Part shown: one piece after another, positions 44,264 through 52,152 of the stretch
How the letters are laid out: every line of letters starts with the position of its first letter
Position numbering within the stretch: position 1 is the first letter of the stretch
From: Myxococcota bacterium
GTDB taxonomy: Bacteria; Myxococcota_A; Polyangia; Palsa-1104; JAEUJZ01
Assembly: GCA_025057315.1 (NCBI GenBank)
Contig: JANWXW010000039.1
Location: forward strand, 1-64,000
Direction of reading: 5' to 3'
Length of the DNA stretch: 64,000 nucleotides
Program-made: the position numbers and the translations under genes
Notes under the pieces: model-generated
Databases searched by the model: none
Told to the model about the DNA's origin: nothing
Seen by the model: only the letters and a program-made list of their open reading frames with translations

Positions 44264-45331
44264 ATGCCTCCCTGCACGCACGACCTGCGCATTGAGAGCA
44301 TTCGTCCCTTGCTACCCCCCGCCGTCCTTATGAAAGAACTGCCCATGACCGATCTAGCTGCAGAGACGGTGCTGCAGGCGCGGGCCCAGATCTGCGATGT
44401 GATCCACGGTCGTGACCCGCGGCTGCTCGTGGTCGCCGGGCCGTGTTCGATCCATGACCCAGCGGCTGCGCTGGATTTGGGGCAGCGACTGCTCCGGGTT
44501 CGCGACGCGCTGAGCGACGCGCTGCTGTTGGTCATGCGGGTCTACTTCGAGAAGCCGCGCACCACGGTCGGGTGGAAGGGTCTCATCAAGGACCCCTATC
44601 TGGATGGCAGCCATGCCCTCCATGAGGGCCTGCGGCGGGCACGTCGGCTGCTGTTAGACCTGGCCGACCGGGGCCTGCCGGCAGCTTGCGAGTTCCTCGA
44701 CCCCATCTTGCCGCAGTACACCGCGGACCTGGTCAGCTGGGGCGCCATCGGCGCGCGCACCGTCGAGAGCCAGGTACACAGAGAGCTGGCCTCAGGTTTG
44801 TCCATGCCGGTGGGGTTTAAAAACAGCACGGACGGTCGTGTGCAGGTGGCCATCGACGCGGTGCGTGCTGCAGCCCAGCCCCATTGCTTCCTCGGCGTGA
44901 CCGAGCAGGGGCTGGGCGCCATGGTGCTCACGCGCGGCAACCCTGACTGTCACATTGTGCTGCGCGGTGGCGAGGCCGGGCCAAACCACGACAGCGCGAG
45001 CGTGCAGCAGGCAGCGGCAGCCCTGGCGGCCGCGGGTCTGGAGCCGCGCCTGATGGTGGATGCCAGCCACGGCAACAGCGGACGTGACCACCGTCGGCAA
45101 CCGGAGGTGGTGCGCGACCTGTGTGCGCAGCTCCGCGCCGGCCAGCCAGCGCTGCTGGGGGTGATGATGGAGTGCTTTCTGCTAGAGGGGCGGCAGGCCC
45201 TGAATGCGCCCGGCGGGCTGCGCTATGGGCAGAGCATCACCGACGGGTGCATGGGCTGGGACACGACGCAGCAGCTGCTGTTTGAGCTGGCCGCAGCCGT
45301 GCGAGCGGGCCGGATGGGCCGGGGAGCTTAG
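44264..45331 (+). CDS. aroG: 3-deoxy-7-phosphoheptulonate (DAHP) synthase, class I
   Basis: A 355-residue enzyme that condenses phosphoenolpyruvate with erythrose 4-phosphate, the first step of the shikimate pathway, in the cytoplasm. Class I hallmarks: LVVAGPCSIHDP near residue 55, MRVYFEKPRTTVGWKGLI near 90, GFKNSTDG, VDASHGNSGRDHRRQ and MMECFLLEGRQ. Length equals E. coli AroF/G/H. Which aromatic amino acid, if any, inhibits it cannot be told from sequence alone. Its TAG stop overlaps the stop of the convergent receptor gene on the other strand. Confidence 0.95.
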   Translation: MPPCTHDLRIESIRPLLPPAVLMKELPMTDLAAETVLQARAQICDVIHGRDPRLLVVAGPCSIHDPAAALDLGQRLLRVRDALSDALLLVMRVYFEKPRTTVGWKGLIKDPYLDGSHALHEGLRRARRLLLDLADRGLPAACEFLDPILPQYTADLVSWGAIGARTVESQVHRELASGLSMPVGFKNSTDGRVQVAIDAVRAAAQPHCFLGVTEQGLGAMVLTRGNPDCHIVLRGGEAGPNHDSASVQQAAAALAAAGLEPRLMVDASHGNSGRDHRRQPEVVRDLCAQLRAGQPALLGVMMECFLLEGRQALNAPGGLRYGQSITDGCMGWDTTQQLLFELAAAVRAGRMGRGA

Positions 45332-48183
45332 TACCTGTAGCGGATGCCCAGCTGGGCGAAGAAGTTGTCCAGGCGGCGCGTGACCACGCCGAAGTTGGTG
45401 CCGCTGCGGGTGTCCACGCCCGTCACGATGGTGTTGTTCAAGGCATTAAACAGCAGCACCATGATGTCAATGCGCTGGCCGGTCAGCTTCTGTAGACCGT
45501 AGCGCGCCTCCAGGTCCACCTGGAACTGGTCCGGCAGACGGAACTCGGTCCAACTGGTGGGGTCGTTGGTCCGCGCGCCGATGTCCGAGCCGCGGGGGGA
45601 GCGATATAGATTGAAGCCAAAGTCCTCTGGGCTCTGAAACACGCGCCACTGCGGCGCGCCGGTGCGCCACTGCACGCGGACACCGATGTCCAGACCGAAG
45701 GGGAAGGCGTAGTCCACCGCAGCCTTGAGGGTGTGGCGGAAGTTGTCCGGCAGCGGGCCGTAAAAGAGGCTGACCAGCCGCGGGTTGACCCGGTAGCCAT
45801 CGAAGTAGTCCTCGGTGGTGCCATCGGCAAAGGCCAGCGTGTAGGAGGCCACCACGTCGAACCGGCCGGGATTGCCCTGGACCCACAGGTCAAGGCCGTG
45901 GTAGGTGCGCCGGGCATCAGCAGGTGTGGCGGCACGGAAGATGCGCTCGGGACGGCCATTGGCATAACCGACCACGCGCGTGCCCCCTGGGTCCCAGATC
46001 TGGTTGATCTCCTCGTTGACCCACAGGTGCTGGTAGAGCCGATAGACGTAGGTCAGGCCCACCACCGTCTGCGGCAGGACCTCGCGGCGAATGCCGGCCT
46101 GAACCTCGTCCAGGCTCGGCGGCGTCAGGCTGGCAGCAAAGATCTGGCCACCCGGGCCGCCGGAGCGGTTGCGCTCTTCAAAGGCGCGCGTGGCCGGATT
46201 CCACTGCCGCAAGATGGAGATGGGGGCCGGGTTGCTGCGGTTGGCGACAAAGGCGTTGCCGACGTCGTTGTGGCGGCCGTAGTGGGCCTCGACGAGCGTG
46301 GTGCGGTCGCGGAAAAGATCATAGATTAGGGACAGGCGCGGACCGAAGCCCAGCAGCGAGGCGGTCTGTGCCCCCGTGCTGTCGTAAAGCACGCCCAGGT
46401 CCATCCGCATACCGGGGACGACGGTCAGCCAGCGCCCCACGGTGAATCGATCCTGGAGGAAGAAACCCACGTTGAGCGCCTGCGCCACGTTAGACAGCCC
46501 CAGGCCGGCCGTGCCCCCTTGGGGCTCGCTCTCGGGGAAATCGCGCACCTGGTTGCACGCAGCAAACGTGGCCGGGTTGGTCGGGTCGCACGGGATGATG
46601 GCACCGCTCATTGGGTCAGTGACGAAGTTGTCCGTATATATGCGGCCGCCAGCCACGCCGTTGTTGCGCTCGTAGCGCATGTACGCAAACTGCATTCCCC
46701 CCTTGATGTTGTGTGTTCCGCCCAGACCGGTGGTCGAGTAGAGCAGCGACGGGTCAAACTGAACCCGATACTTGGTCTCCTGATCCCAACCGGAGGGGCT
46801 GTTGAGGTAGGTGAAGCCATTCCATTGGTCCTGCGACCGGATCGTGTGCGCCGGCGTCACCCGGTCTGGCTGGCCGTCGCGCAGCAGGATGGTGTCCTCG
46901 ACCGACCGCTTGGTCGTCAGGCCGGTCTGCAGTTGGAACAGCAACTTGGGCGTGAGCAGCGTATCCCACAGAAGCACAATGAACTCGCCCCCGCGGTCGA
47001 TGCGCCGGTCGGCCTCTGGCAGCAGCGTCGTGGAGGCCACCGCATTGCGGATGAAGTTGCGGTCGATGTTAAACGAGAGCTGGATGCGGGTGTCGCGCGT
47101 GGCCTGCCAGGTCAGCTTGGCCCGGCCCAGGTAGGTGTAGGTGTCGGCGTGGCGGTCGTAGGCCGCGCGCACCTCCTCGCCATGCCACGGCACCGCCGGC
47201 ATGGGTACGGAGCGGCGGTTGTAGTTGAACTGGAACGAGACAAAAAACCACAGCTTGTCTTTGACCACGGGCCCACCCAGGTTCAGGTTGCCTGAGTAGA
47301 AGGACCGCTCGGGCTGGGGCCGGTCGTCATAGAGCAGGCGGTTGTTGAAGAGCTGGGCGTTGGCCGGATCCCCAGAGGAGTACCGGGTGGGGTCATAGGT
47401 GAAGGCCGGCTGGATGAACACGCTGCCGTCTACCGTGAAGCGGTTGCCGCCTGAGCGGGTGACCATGTTCTGCACCGCGCCCAGCGAGTTGTACTCGGCG
47501 TCCATGGCGCCGATGAACAGGTTGTATTGCTCTACGGCGTCGAAGTTCATCGGCGCGGTGATGCCGCCGGTGACGATATCGGTGGTGTCCATGCCGTCGA
47601 TGAGAAAGCGCGCATAGCGAGCCAGCCCGCCACGCACCGACGGCGAGTTACCCGGACCCGTGCCGGGCGCCAGCTGCAGCACGGTCTGGATCTGACGAAA
47701 GATAGGCGTCTTGGACACCTTCTCGTTGCTCAGCGTGGTGACCATCGCGGCGCTTTCGAAGTTCAGCGCCGGGTTGGTCTTCTCGACGATGGTGTGGGTC
47801 TGTCCCGGAGCCAGACCGCCCACCCGCAGCGGGATGTCCACCTGGGCTTTCTGTCCGCCGACCACCTGCACATTGGTCAGCCGCACCGGGGTGAAGCCCT
47901 CGATGTCTGCGGACAGCTCATACGTCCCCGGCGGCAGGTTCTGAAACAGGTAGCTGCCATCCTCGGCGGTGGTGGTGCGCTGGGCCCCGCCGATGAGGGA
48001 GGGGCTCCGGACCACGATCTGGACGCCAGCCAGCCCATCGCGAGTCGACTCGATGTACACGGTGCCACCGATACGGCCACCGACCTCACCGATGGCTGCG
48101 GCACGCCGCACGGGCAGCAGGGCGCCCAAGAGCAACAGCAGTCCCAGCGGCACCGCGACGGGGGGCAGTCGGAAACGATACAT
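45328..48183 (-). CDS. Second Oar-like TonB-dependent receptor
   Basis: A 951-residue outer-membrane receptor. The chosen ATG follows GGAGG at six bases; a GTG at 48204 overlapping the upstream stop would add seven residues. Signal peptide, then a carboxypeptidase-regulatory-like domain (IGGTVYIESTRDGLAGVQIV), a plug (VRGGLARYARFLIDGMDTTD; EYNSLGAVQNMVTRSGGNRF) and a beta-barrel ending LGIRYRY. The plug signatures differ in detail from the receptor at 16368-19712, so these are paralogues, not a recent duplication. It is the last gene of a three-gene unit with the lipoprotein and 5'-nucleotidase-like genes. Confidence 0.92.
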   Translation of the reverse strand: MYRFRLPPVAVPLGLLLLLGALLPVRRAAAIGEVGGRIGGTVYIESTRDGLAGVQIVVRSPSLIGGAQRTTTAEDGSYLFQNLPPGTYELSADIEGFTPVRLTNVQVVGGQKAQVDIPLRVGGLAPGQTHTIVEKTNPALNFESAAMVTTLSNEKVSKTPIFRQIQTVLQLAPGTGPGNSPSVRGGLARYARFLIDGMDTTDIVTGGITAPMNFDAVEQYNLFIGAMDAEYNSLGAVQNMVTRSGGNRFTVDGSVFIQPAFTYDPTRYSSGDPANAQLFNNRLLYDDRPQPERSFYSGNLNLGGPVVKDKLWFFVSFQFNYNRRSVPMPAVPWHGEEVRAAYDRHADTYTYLGRAKLTWQATRDTRIQLSFNIDRNFIRNAVASTTLLPEADRRIDRGGEFIVLLWDTLLTPKLLFQLQTGLTTKRSVEDTILLRDGQPDRVTPAHTIRSQDQWNGFTYLNSPSGWDQETKYRVQFDPSLLYSTTGLGGTHNIKGGMQFAYMRYERNNGVAGGRIYTDNFVTDPMSGAIIPCDPTNPATFAACNQVRDFPESEPQGGTAGLGLSNVAQALNVGFFLQDRFTVGRWLTVVPGMRMDLGVLYDSTGAQTASLLGFGPRLSLIYDLFRDRTTLVEAHYGRHNDVGNAFVANRSNPAPISILRQWNPATRAFEERNRSGGPGGQIFAASLTPPSLDEVQAGIRREVLPQTVVGLTYVYRLYQHLWVNEEINQIWDPGGTRVVGYANGRPERIFRAATPADARRTYHGLDLWVQGNPGRFDVVASYTLAFADGTTEDYFDGYRVNPRLVSLFYGPLPDNFRHTLKAAVDYAFPFGLDIGVRVQWRTGAPQWRVFQSPEDFGFNLYRSPRGSDIGARTNDPTSWTEFRLPDQFQVDLEARYGLQKLTGQRIDIMVLLFNALNNTIVTGVDTRSGTNFGVVTRRLDNFFAQLGIRYRY

Positions 48184-48200
48184 CGGAGGCCTCCGCTTGC

Positions 48201-49541
48201 TCACGATCCCTGAGGCCGCAAAAACAGGCAGTGCACGTAGCTCTCAGGACCAGCCACGACCGCACCGGGAGAGGCGGCGATCTCGGCCGCCGTGCACAGC
48301 GGCCGCGGCGCGATGGCTTCTGCTTCCTTGCGGGTGCAGGTGACCTTAGATGGGTCGTAGGGGCGCACGCGGCACACCGGCGAAAACCCATCCTGACCGG
48401 GCGTGGCCGCAAAGATGGCCAGCACCTCGGCCGTGCGCTTGCCCGACATGTCCATCAGCTCCACCGTGCCCGTGGCCAGGGATGCGACCTCGTTCTGCGG
48501 CACATAGAGATCGTTGAGCTTCGGGCAGACCGGAACCCGACCCAAGCAGCGCCCCATGACGCACACCTCGGCGCGCGCCGTGTTGCAATCAGTCGGCATC
48601 GTGCAGCTGCGACCGGTGGGCACCAGGGCAGGGCAGCGGGCCGGTTCGGTGGTGATCGGCAGGTCGCCGCCGTCCAGGTATCCAGAGAGCAACCCCCGCA
48701 GCCAGCTCTGCGAGGGGAACTGAAAGTCAGCCGCTGGGTCTGCTGGAAACCTGGGGTAGCGCGCCGTGCCCCCTGGCGTCAGGGGACAAGAGGCCCGGGC
48801 ATTGGCGGTCTTCATGATGGGCATGCCCACGTGGACCATCGGCCAGTCTTTGAACGTCACGCGGCCGGCACGCACGTCGTCCCAGGTGGGCGGCCGGACC
48901 TCGATGTCCAGACCATCCGGCAGGCCACCCGGAATGATGTAGCCATAGGGGTGGTCGGCCAACACCTTGGGATCGAAGTCGCCGCGGCCATAGACTTTGC
49001 GCTCGCGGTCCCAGCCAGCTCGATCCTCCAGCGACCGCTGCGACTTGATGTCGTTGCAGCCCACCTTGCCACTGCGCTCGGCGCGCACCGATGCTGGTAT
49101 CACGACGTGCCATGGCCGGTAGGTGGCCACCGAGGTCGGCTCGGGCGAGGCATTGGACATAATGGGGTACTGCACCGTGCGCACAAAGCTGTCGGTGCGC
49201 GGGTCGAAGCGCTCGTAGCCCTTGTGGACCGTGCAACCAGACAGCACGTACGCGCCCGTGGGCGGCGTGCGGGTCGGGTCCGCCGCATTGGCCAGGTCGA
49301 GCTGGCGAGGCGTCAGGGCACCCAGGTAGAACCATGTCACCGGCTCAATCCCGGTGGTCCCCCCGAAGCCTCGACGCGGTGCCAAGCACCCCTCTTGCGG
49401 GCCACGAAACAGAGGGTCGAAGCCGGAGGCGTCGATGGCGCCAAGATATGGGTCCGGAGGCCAGACATCCTGACAGCCGCCCAAGCTGGCCAGCCCCATC
49501 AGGGCGAAGCAGGAGGCCAGGATGTGCACAGAAGAATGCAT
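48201..49541 (-). CDS. Lipoprotein preceding the second Oar-like receptor
   Basis: A 446-residue predicted lipoprotein (SLGGC lipobox, Cys23) with about a dozen cysteines in the mature part, including the cluster CTMPTDCNTARAEVCVMGRC. No domain recognised. The ATG gives the signal peptide; an upstream GTG at 49574 is in frame but adds a charged stretch. It lies 17 bases upstream of the receptor, mirroring the 19731-20948 lipoprotein. Surface exposure and receptor partnership are inference from this repeated arrangement. Confidence 0.78.
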   Translation of the reverse strand: MHSSVHILASCFALMGLASLGGCQDVWPPDPYLGAIDASGFDPLFRGPQEGCLAPRRGFGGTTGIEPVTWFYLGALTPRQLDLANAADPTRTPPTGAYVLSGCTVHKGYERFDPRTDSFVRTVQYPIMSNASPEPTSVATYRPWHVVIPASVRAERSGKVGCNDIKSQRSLEDRAGWDRERKVYGRGDFDPKVLADHPYGYIIPGGLPDGLDIEVRPPTWDDVRAGRVTFKDWPMVHVGMPIMKTANARASCPLTPGGTARYPRFPADPAADFQFPSQSWLRGLLSGYLDGGDLPITTEPARCPALVPTGRSCTMPTDCNTARAEVCVMGRCLGRVPVCPKLNDLYVPQNEVASLATGTVELMDMSGKRTAEVLAIFAATPGQDGFSPVCRVRPYDPSKVTCTRKEAEAIAPRPLCTAAEIAASPGAVVAGPESYVHCLFLRPQGS

Positions 49542-49595
49542 GGGCGCCGTGTACCATGGCTTTTCTTTGCGCACAACGGGATCCCGAGGCTCCCT

Positions 49596-51440
49596 CTATC
49601 CGCATCGCAGCGGCCGTGGCCCGGGTAGCCGCAGACGCGGCCCAGCGGGAGGTGAAATCACCTTGCGCTTCTCTAGCACCGCCCGAATGAGCTCGCGCAC
49701 CGGGGGCAGATCCTCGTAGACCGTAACGGCCCCGGGCGGCAGCTTCTCCACCACGGCGGCAAAGCCAGAGCCCCCCGAGGCCAAAAAGTCGCTCACGGCC
49801 ACCGTGTAGGTGCGCTCGGCCACCACCGGCTGGCCAGCCCGATCGTAGAGCAATAGTTCCAGCGTCCCCTTGATGCAGCGCGCTTCGCCGGACAGCCCGG
49901 ATGCCACCAACACCTCCCCCCGGTCCTCCAGGTTGCGCCGCAGGACCTCCATCAGCAGGGCCCCTGGCAGGCGCACCACGGCCAGCTGGTTGTCAAACGG
50001 CAGCACCTCGTACAGCTCGCCGTAGCGCAGCGGCCCCGCCGGCAGATCGGCGCGGATGCCCCCCCCGTTCTGCAACGCCACATCGATGCGCTGCCCGGTG
50101 GCAGCCTCGGCTCCTTCGCGGGTCAGGTCAGCCAGCAGGCGCCCCAGTTCGGACTCGGAGCGATGGCTTCGGGGCAGGCGGCGGTCCAGGGTGACCCCCA
50201 GAGGGGCGTTGCGGCGAGCGGCAGCAGCCTCGACAAAGGGCGCGATCACTGCCATCACCTCGGCGCTGGGGACCACCTCCTGCCCCTCGTAGACCGCGGG
50301 CCGCAGCGGGACACCAGCGAGGTGCCTCTGGTCGCAGGTGCCAAGCTGCGTCCGCCCGGGGGGAATCAGCGCAAAGGGCACCTCTGGCGCCGCCACCTGG
50401 CAGAGCTGGGTGGGCCGGTGAATGCGAATCCGGTGCCGATCCAGCACGAAGCGCCCGCCTTGCTGGCGGAACGTCAGGTCGATGCGGCCGAAGAAGCGTC
50501 CGCCCATAAAGGACTGCACAACGGGCACCTCACCGACCAGGTGGGCGACCCCAGCATGGCTATGGCCCCCGACGATGGCATCCACCTCGCCTTGTAGGTT
50601 CCGGGCGATCTCGATGACCCGTCCATCGGCATTGTCGCAGGGGCGCAGGTCCTTCGGGTCGGCCAGTGAGCGGCAGTCGCCGCCCTCGTGCACGGCCAGC
50701 AACACCGCCGCAGCACCCTGCCGGCGCAGCGCCCGGGCCTCCGCACGCACCGTCGGCACCACCCGCTCGATGCGCAGCCCACGCAGGTTCAGGGGATTGG
50801 TGGTGCGGGGCGTGTCTTCCGCAGTGGCGCCCACCACGCCCAGCCGCAGCCCAGGCACGCCGGGGACCTCGATCAGCCGCGAGGGGTAGGTGTTGGGCCA
50901 GCTCACCGGGCGGCCGGTGGCCTCCTCTATCACGTTGGCGGCCAAAAAGGGAAAACGGGCGGCGGCAGCGCGGGCCTTCAGCGCTCCCACTGGATCCCCC
51001 TCGGTGCCAGAGCGGACCACGCTGCGCGGGCCCACAGGTCCGTAGTCGAACTCGTGGTTGCCGATGGCCACGGCGGTATAGCCCAGGACGTTGTAGGCTT
51101 CGACCACCACCTGCCCCTCGGACAGGTTGGAAGTCAGTGTCCCCTGGAACATATCCCCCCCGTCCAGGAGCACCACCGGCATGCGGCGCCGCAGGTTGGC
51201 CAAATAGCCGCCGAGCAGCGGCAGGCCGCCACGAGCCACCCGATGCGGTACACCGGCTGCATCGCGGACCTCGAAGACAAGCGGCTCAACATGCCCATGC
51301 AGGTCGCTGGTGCCAACCACAGCGATGGTGACCTCTGCCGGAAGCTCCACACCTGGCTGGGCCAGGGGCGGCGGAGTGGGAGAGGATGCACAGGCCAGCG
51401 AGAGAAAGAGGGACGACCAAGTCAGGGCGCGAAGGTGCAC
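49596..51440 (-). CDS. UshA-like 5'-nucleotidase / 2',3'-cyclic phosphodiesterase lipoprotein
   Basis: A 614-residue metallophosphatase that removes phosphate from extracellular nucleotides. The GTG start gives a lipobox (LSLAC, Cys17); an ATG at 51482 gives a longer, uncharged leader. The N-terminal calcineurin-like domain carries DLHGH, GGDMFQG, GNHEFDYG and GGHSHAG, supplying the two-metal site. The C-terminal domain has NGGGIRADL and PFDNQLAVV, which bind the nucleoside. Found 54 bases upstream of the lipoprotein/receptor pair on the same strand, so it may be first in that unit. Activity could be nucleotidase, UDP-sugar hydrolase or cyclic phosphodiesterase. Confidence 0.9.
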   Translation of the reverse strand: MHLRALTWSSLFLSLACASSPTPPPLAQPGVELPAEVTIAVVGTSDLHGHVEPLVFEVRDAAGVPHRVARGGLPLLGGYLANLRRRMPVVLLDGGDMFQGTLTSNLSEGQVVVEAYNVLGYTAVAIGNHEFDYGPVGPRSVVRSGTEGDPVGALKARAAAARFPFLAANVIEEATGRPVSWPNTYPSRLIEVPGVPGLRLGVVGATAEDTPRTTNPLNLRGLRIERVVPTVRAEARALRRQGAAAVLLAVHEGGDCRSLADPKDLRPCDNADGRVIEIARNLQGEVDAIVGGHSHAGVAHLVGEVPVVQSFMGGRFFGRIDLTFRQQGGRFVLDRHRIRIHRPTQLCQVAAPEVPFALIPPGRTQLGTCDQRHLAGVPLRPAVYEGQEVVPSAEVMAVIAPFVEAAAARRNAPLGVTLDRRLPRSHRSESELGRLLADLTREGAEAATGQRIDVALQNGGGIRADLPAGPLRYGELYEVLPFDNQLAVVRLPGALLMEVLRRNLEDRGEVLVASGLSGEARCIKGTLELLLYDRAGQPVVAERTYTVAVSDFLASGGSGFAAVVEKLPPGAVTVYEDLPPVRELIRAVLEKRKVISPPAGPRLRLPGPRPLRCG

Positions 51441-51480
51441 GGACGTGACATGGCACAGGGCCGTGCTACAAAGCAAGGTC

Positions 51481-52140
51481 ATGCCGCTCCGTCTCTGGGT
51501 GCTCATGGGTGCGCTGTGCGGTGCCATCGCCATCGGATCGGGCTTGGCCCTGTATGTCGGGATCCAGGAAGTGCGGCTGCACCGCTCGGGGCCGCGGCGC
51601 GAGTTGCTGGCCGAGGAGATCGACGGGCGCACGGCCGGGTGGGTACAGGTGCTTGGCTGTGCCCGTCACGAGCTGGAGGTGGCCGTTAGCTCCGATGGAA
51701 CCGTGGTCACAGGCCTGCGGGATGCGCGCGACCTTCTTTATATCCCCCTCACCTCGGCGTCGCAATGCGAGGAGGACACGCCGGCTGAATCGCTGCAGGT
51801 GCGGGCGCTGGTGGAGTCGGCTGATGCCGCTCACCAGGGTCTGGGCGCACTGTACGCTCAGGGCTACCGCGCGCCGCCCACCCGAGTCATCATCGAGGGT
51901 GTGATCGGCTTTGGCGTGGGCGATGGCCGACGGGAGCACATCGCGCGGCGCGAGCTGGGGCAAAAGCTGCCTGCCTTGCGGGAGGTACCGCTGCTGGTCA
52001 AAGATCGCCGCCCCGGCTCCAAGGTCGCGGCCTGGGCCACCGCCATGGTCGGCGTGCATGGCTTGCTGCTGCTGGGGCTACTAGGCGTTCTTGCGTTGCG
52101 GCGGCTGCGCGCACGCACCCAGCTGCCGCTGGAGGAGTAA
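51481..52140 (+). CDS. Membrane protein with two terminal TM helices, unknown function
   Basis: A 219-residue protein with an N-terminal helix (about residues 5-27), a periplasmic or cytoplasmic mixed domain of about 150 residues, and a C-terminal helix (about 185-205) followed by a basic tail. The middle domain has AGWVQVLGCARHELEVAVSS and no recognised catalytic motif. It starts 40 bases from the GTG of the divergent 5'-nucleotidase gene, so the promoters must overlap coding sequence. Its stop is 12 bases from the convergent kinase's stop. Confidence 0.7.
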   Translation: MPLRLWVLMGALCGAIAIGSGLALYVGIQEVRLHRSGPRRELLAEEIDGRTAGWVQVLGCARHELEVAVSSDGTVVTGLRDARDLLYIPLTSASQCEEDTPAESLQVRALVESADAAHQGLGALYAQGYRAPPTRVIIEGVIGFGVGDGRREHIARRELGQKLPALREVPLLVKDRRPGSKVAAWATAMVGVHGLLLLGLLGVLALRRLRARTQLPLEE

Positions 52141-52152
52141 GCCATGCCATGT

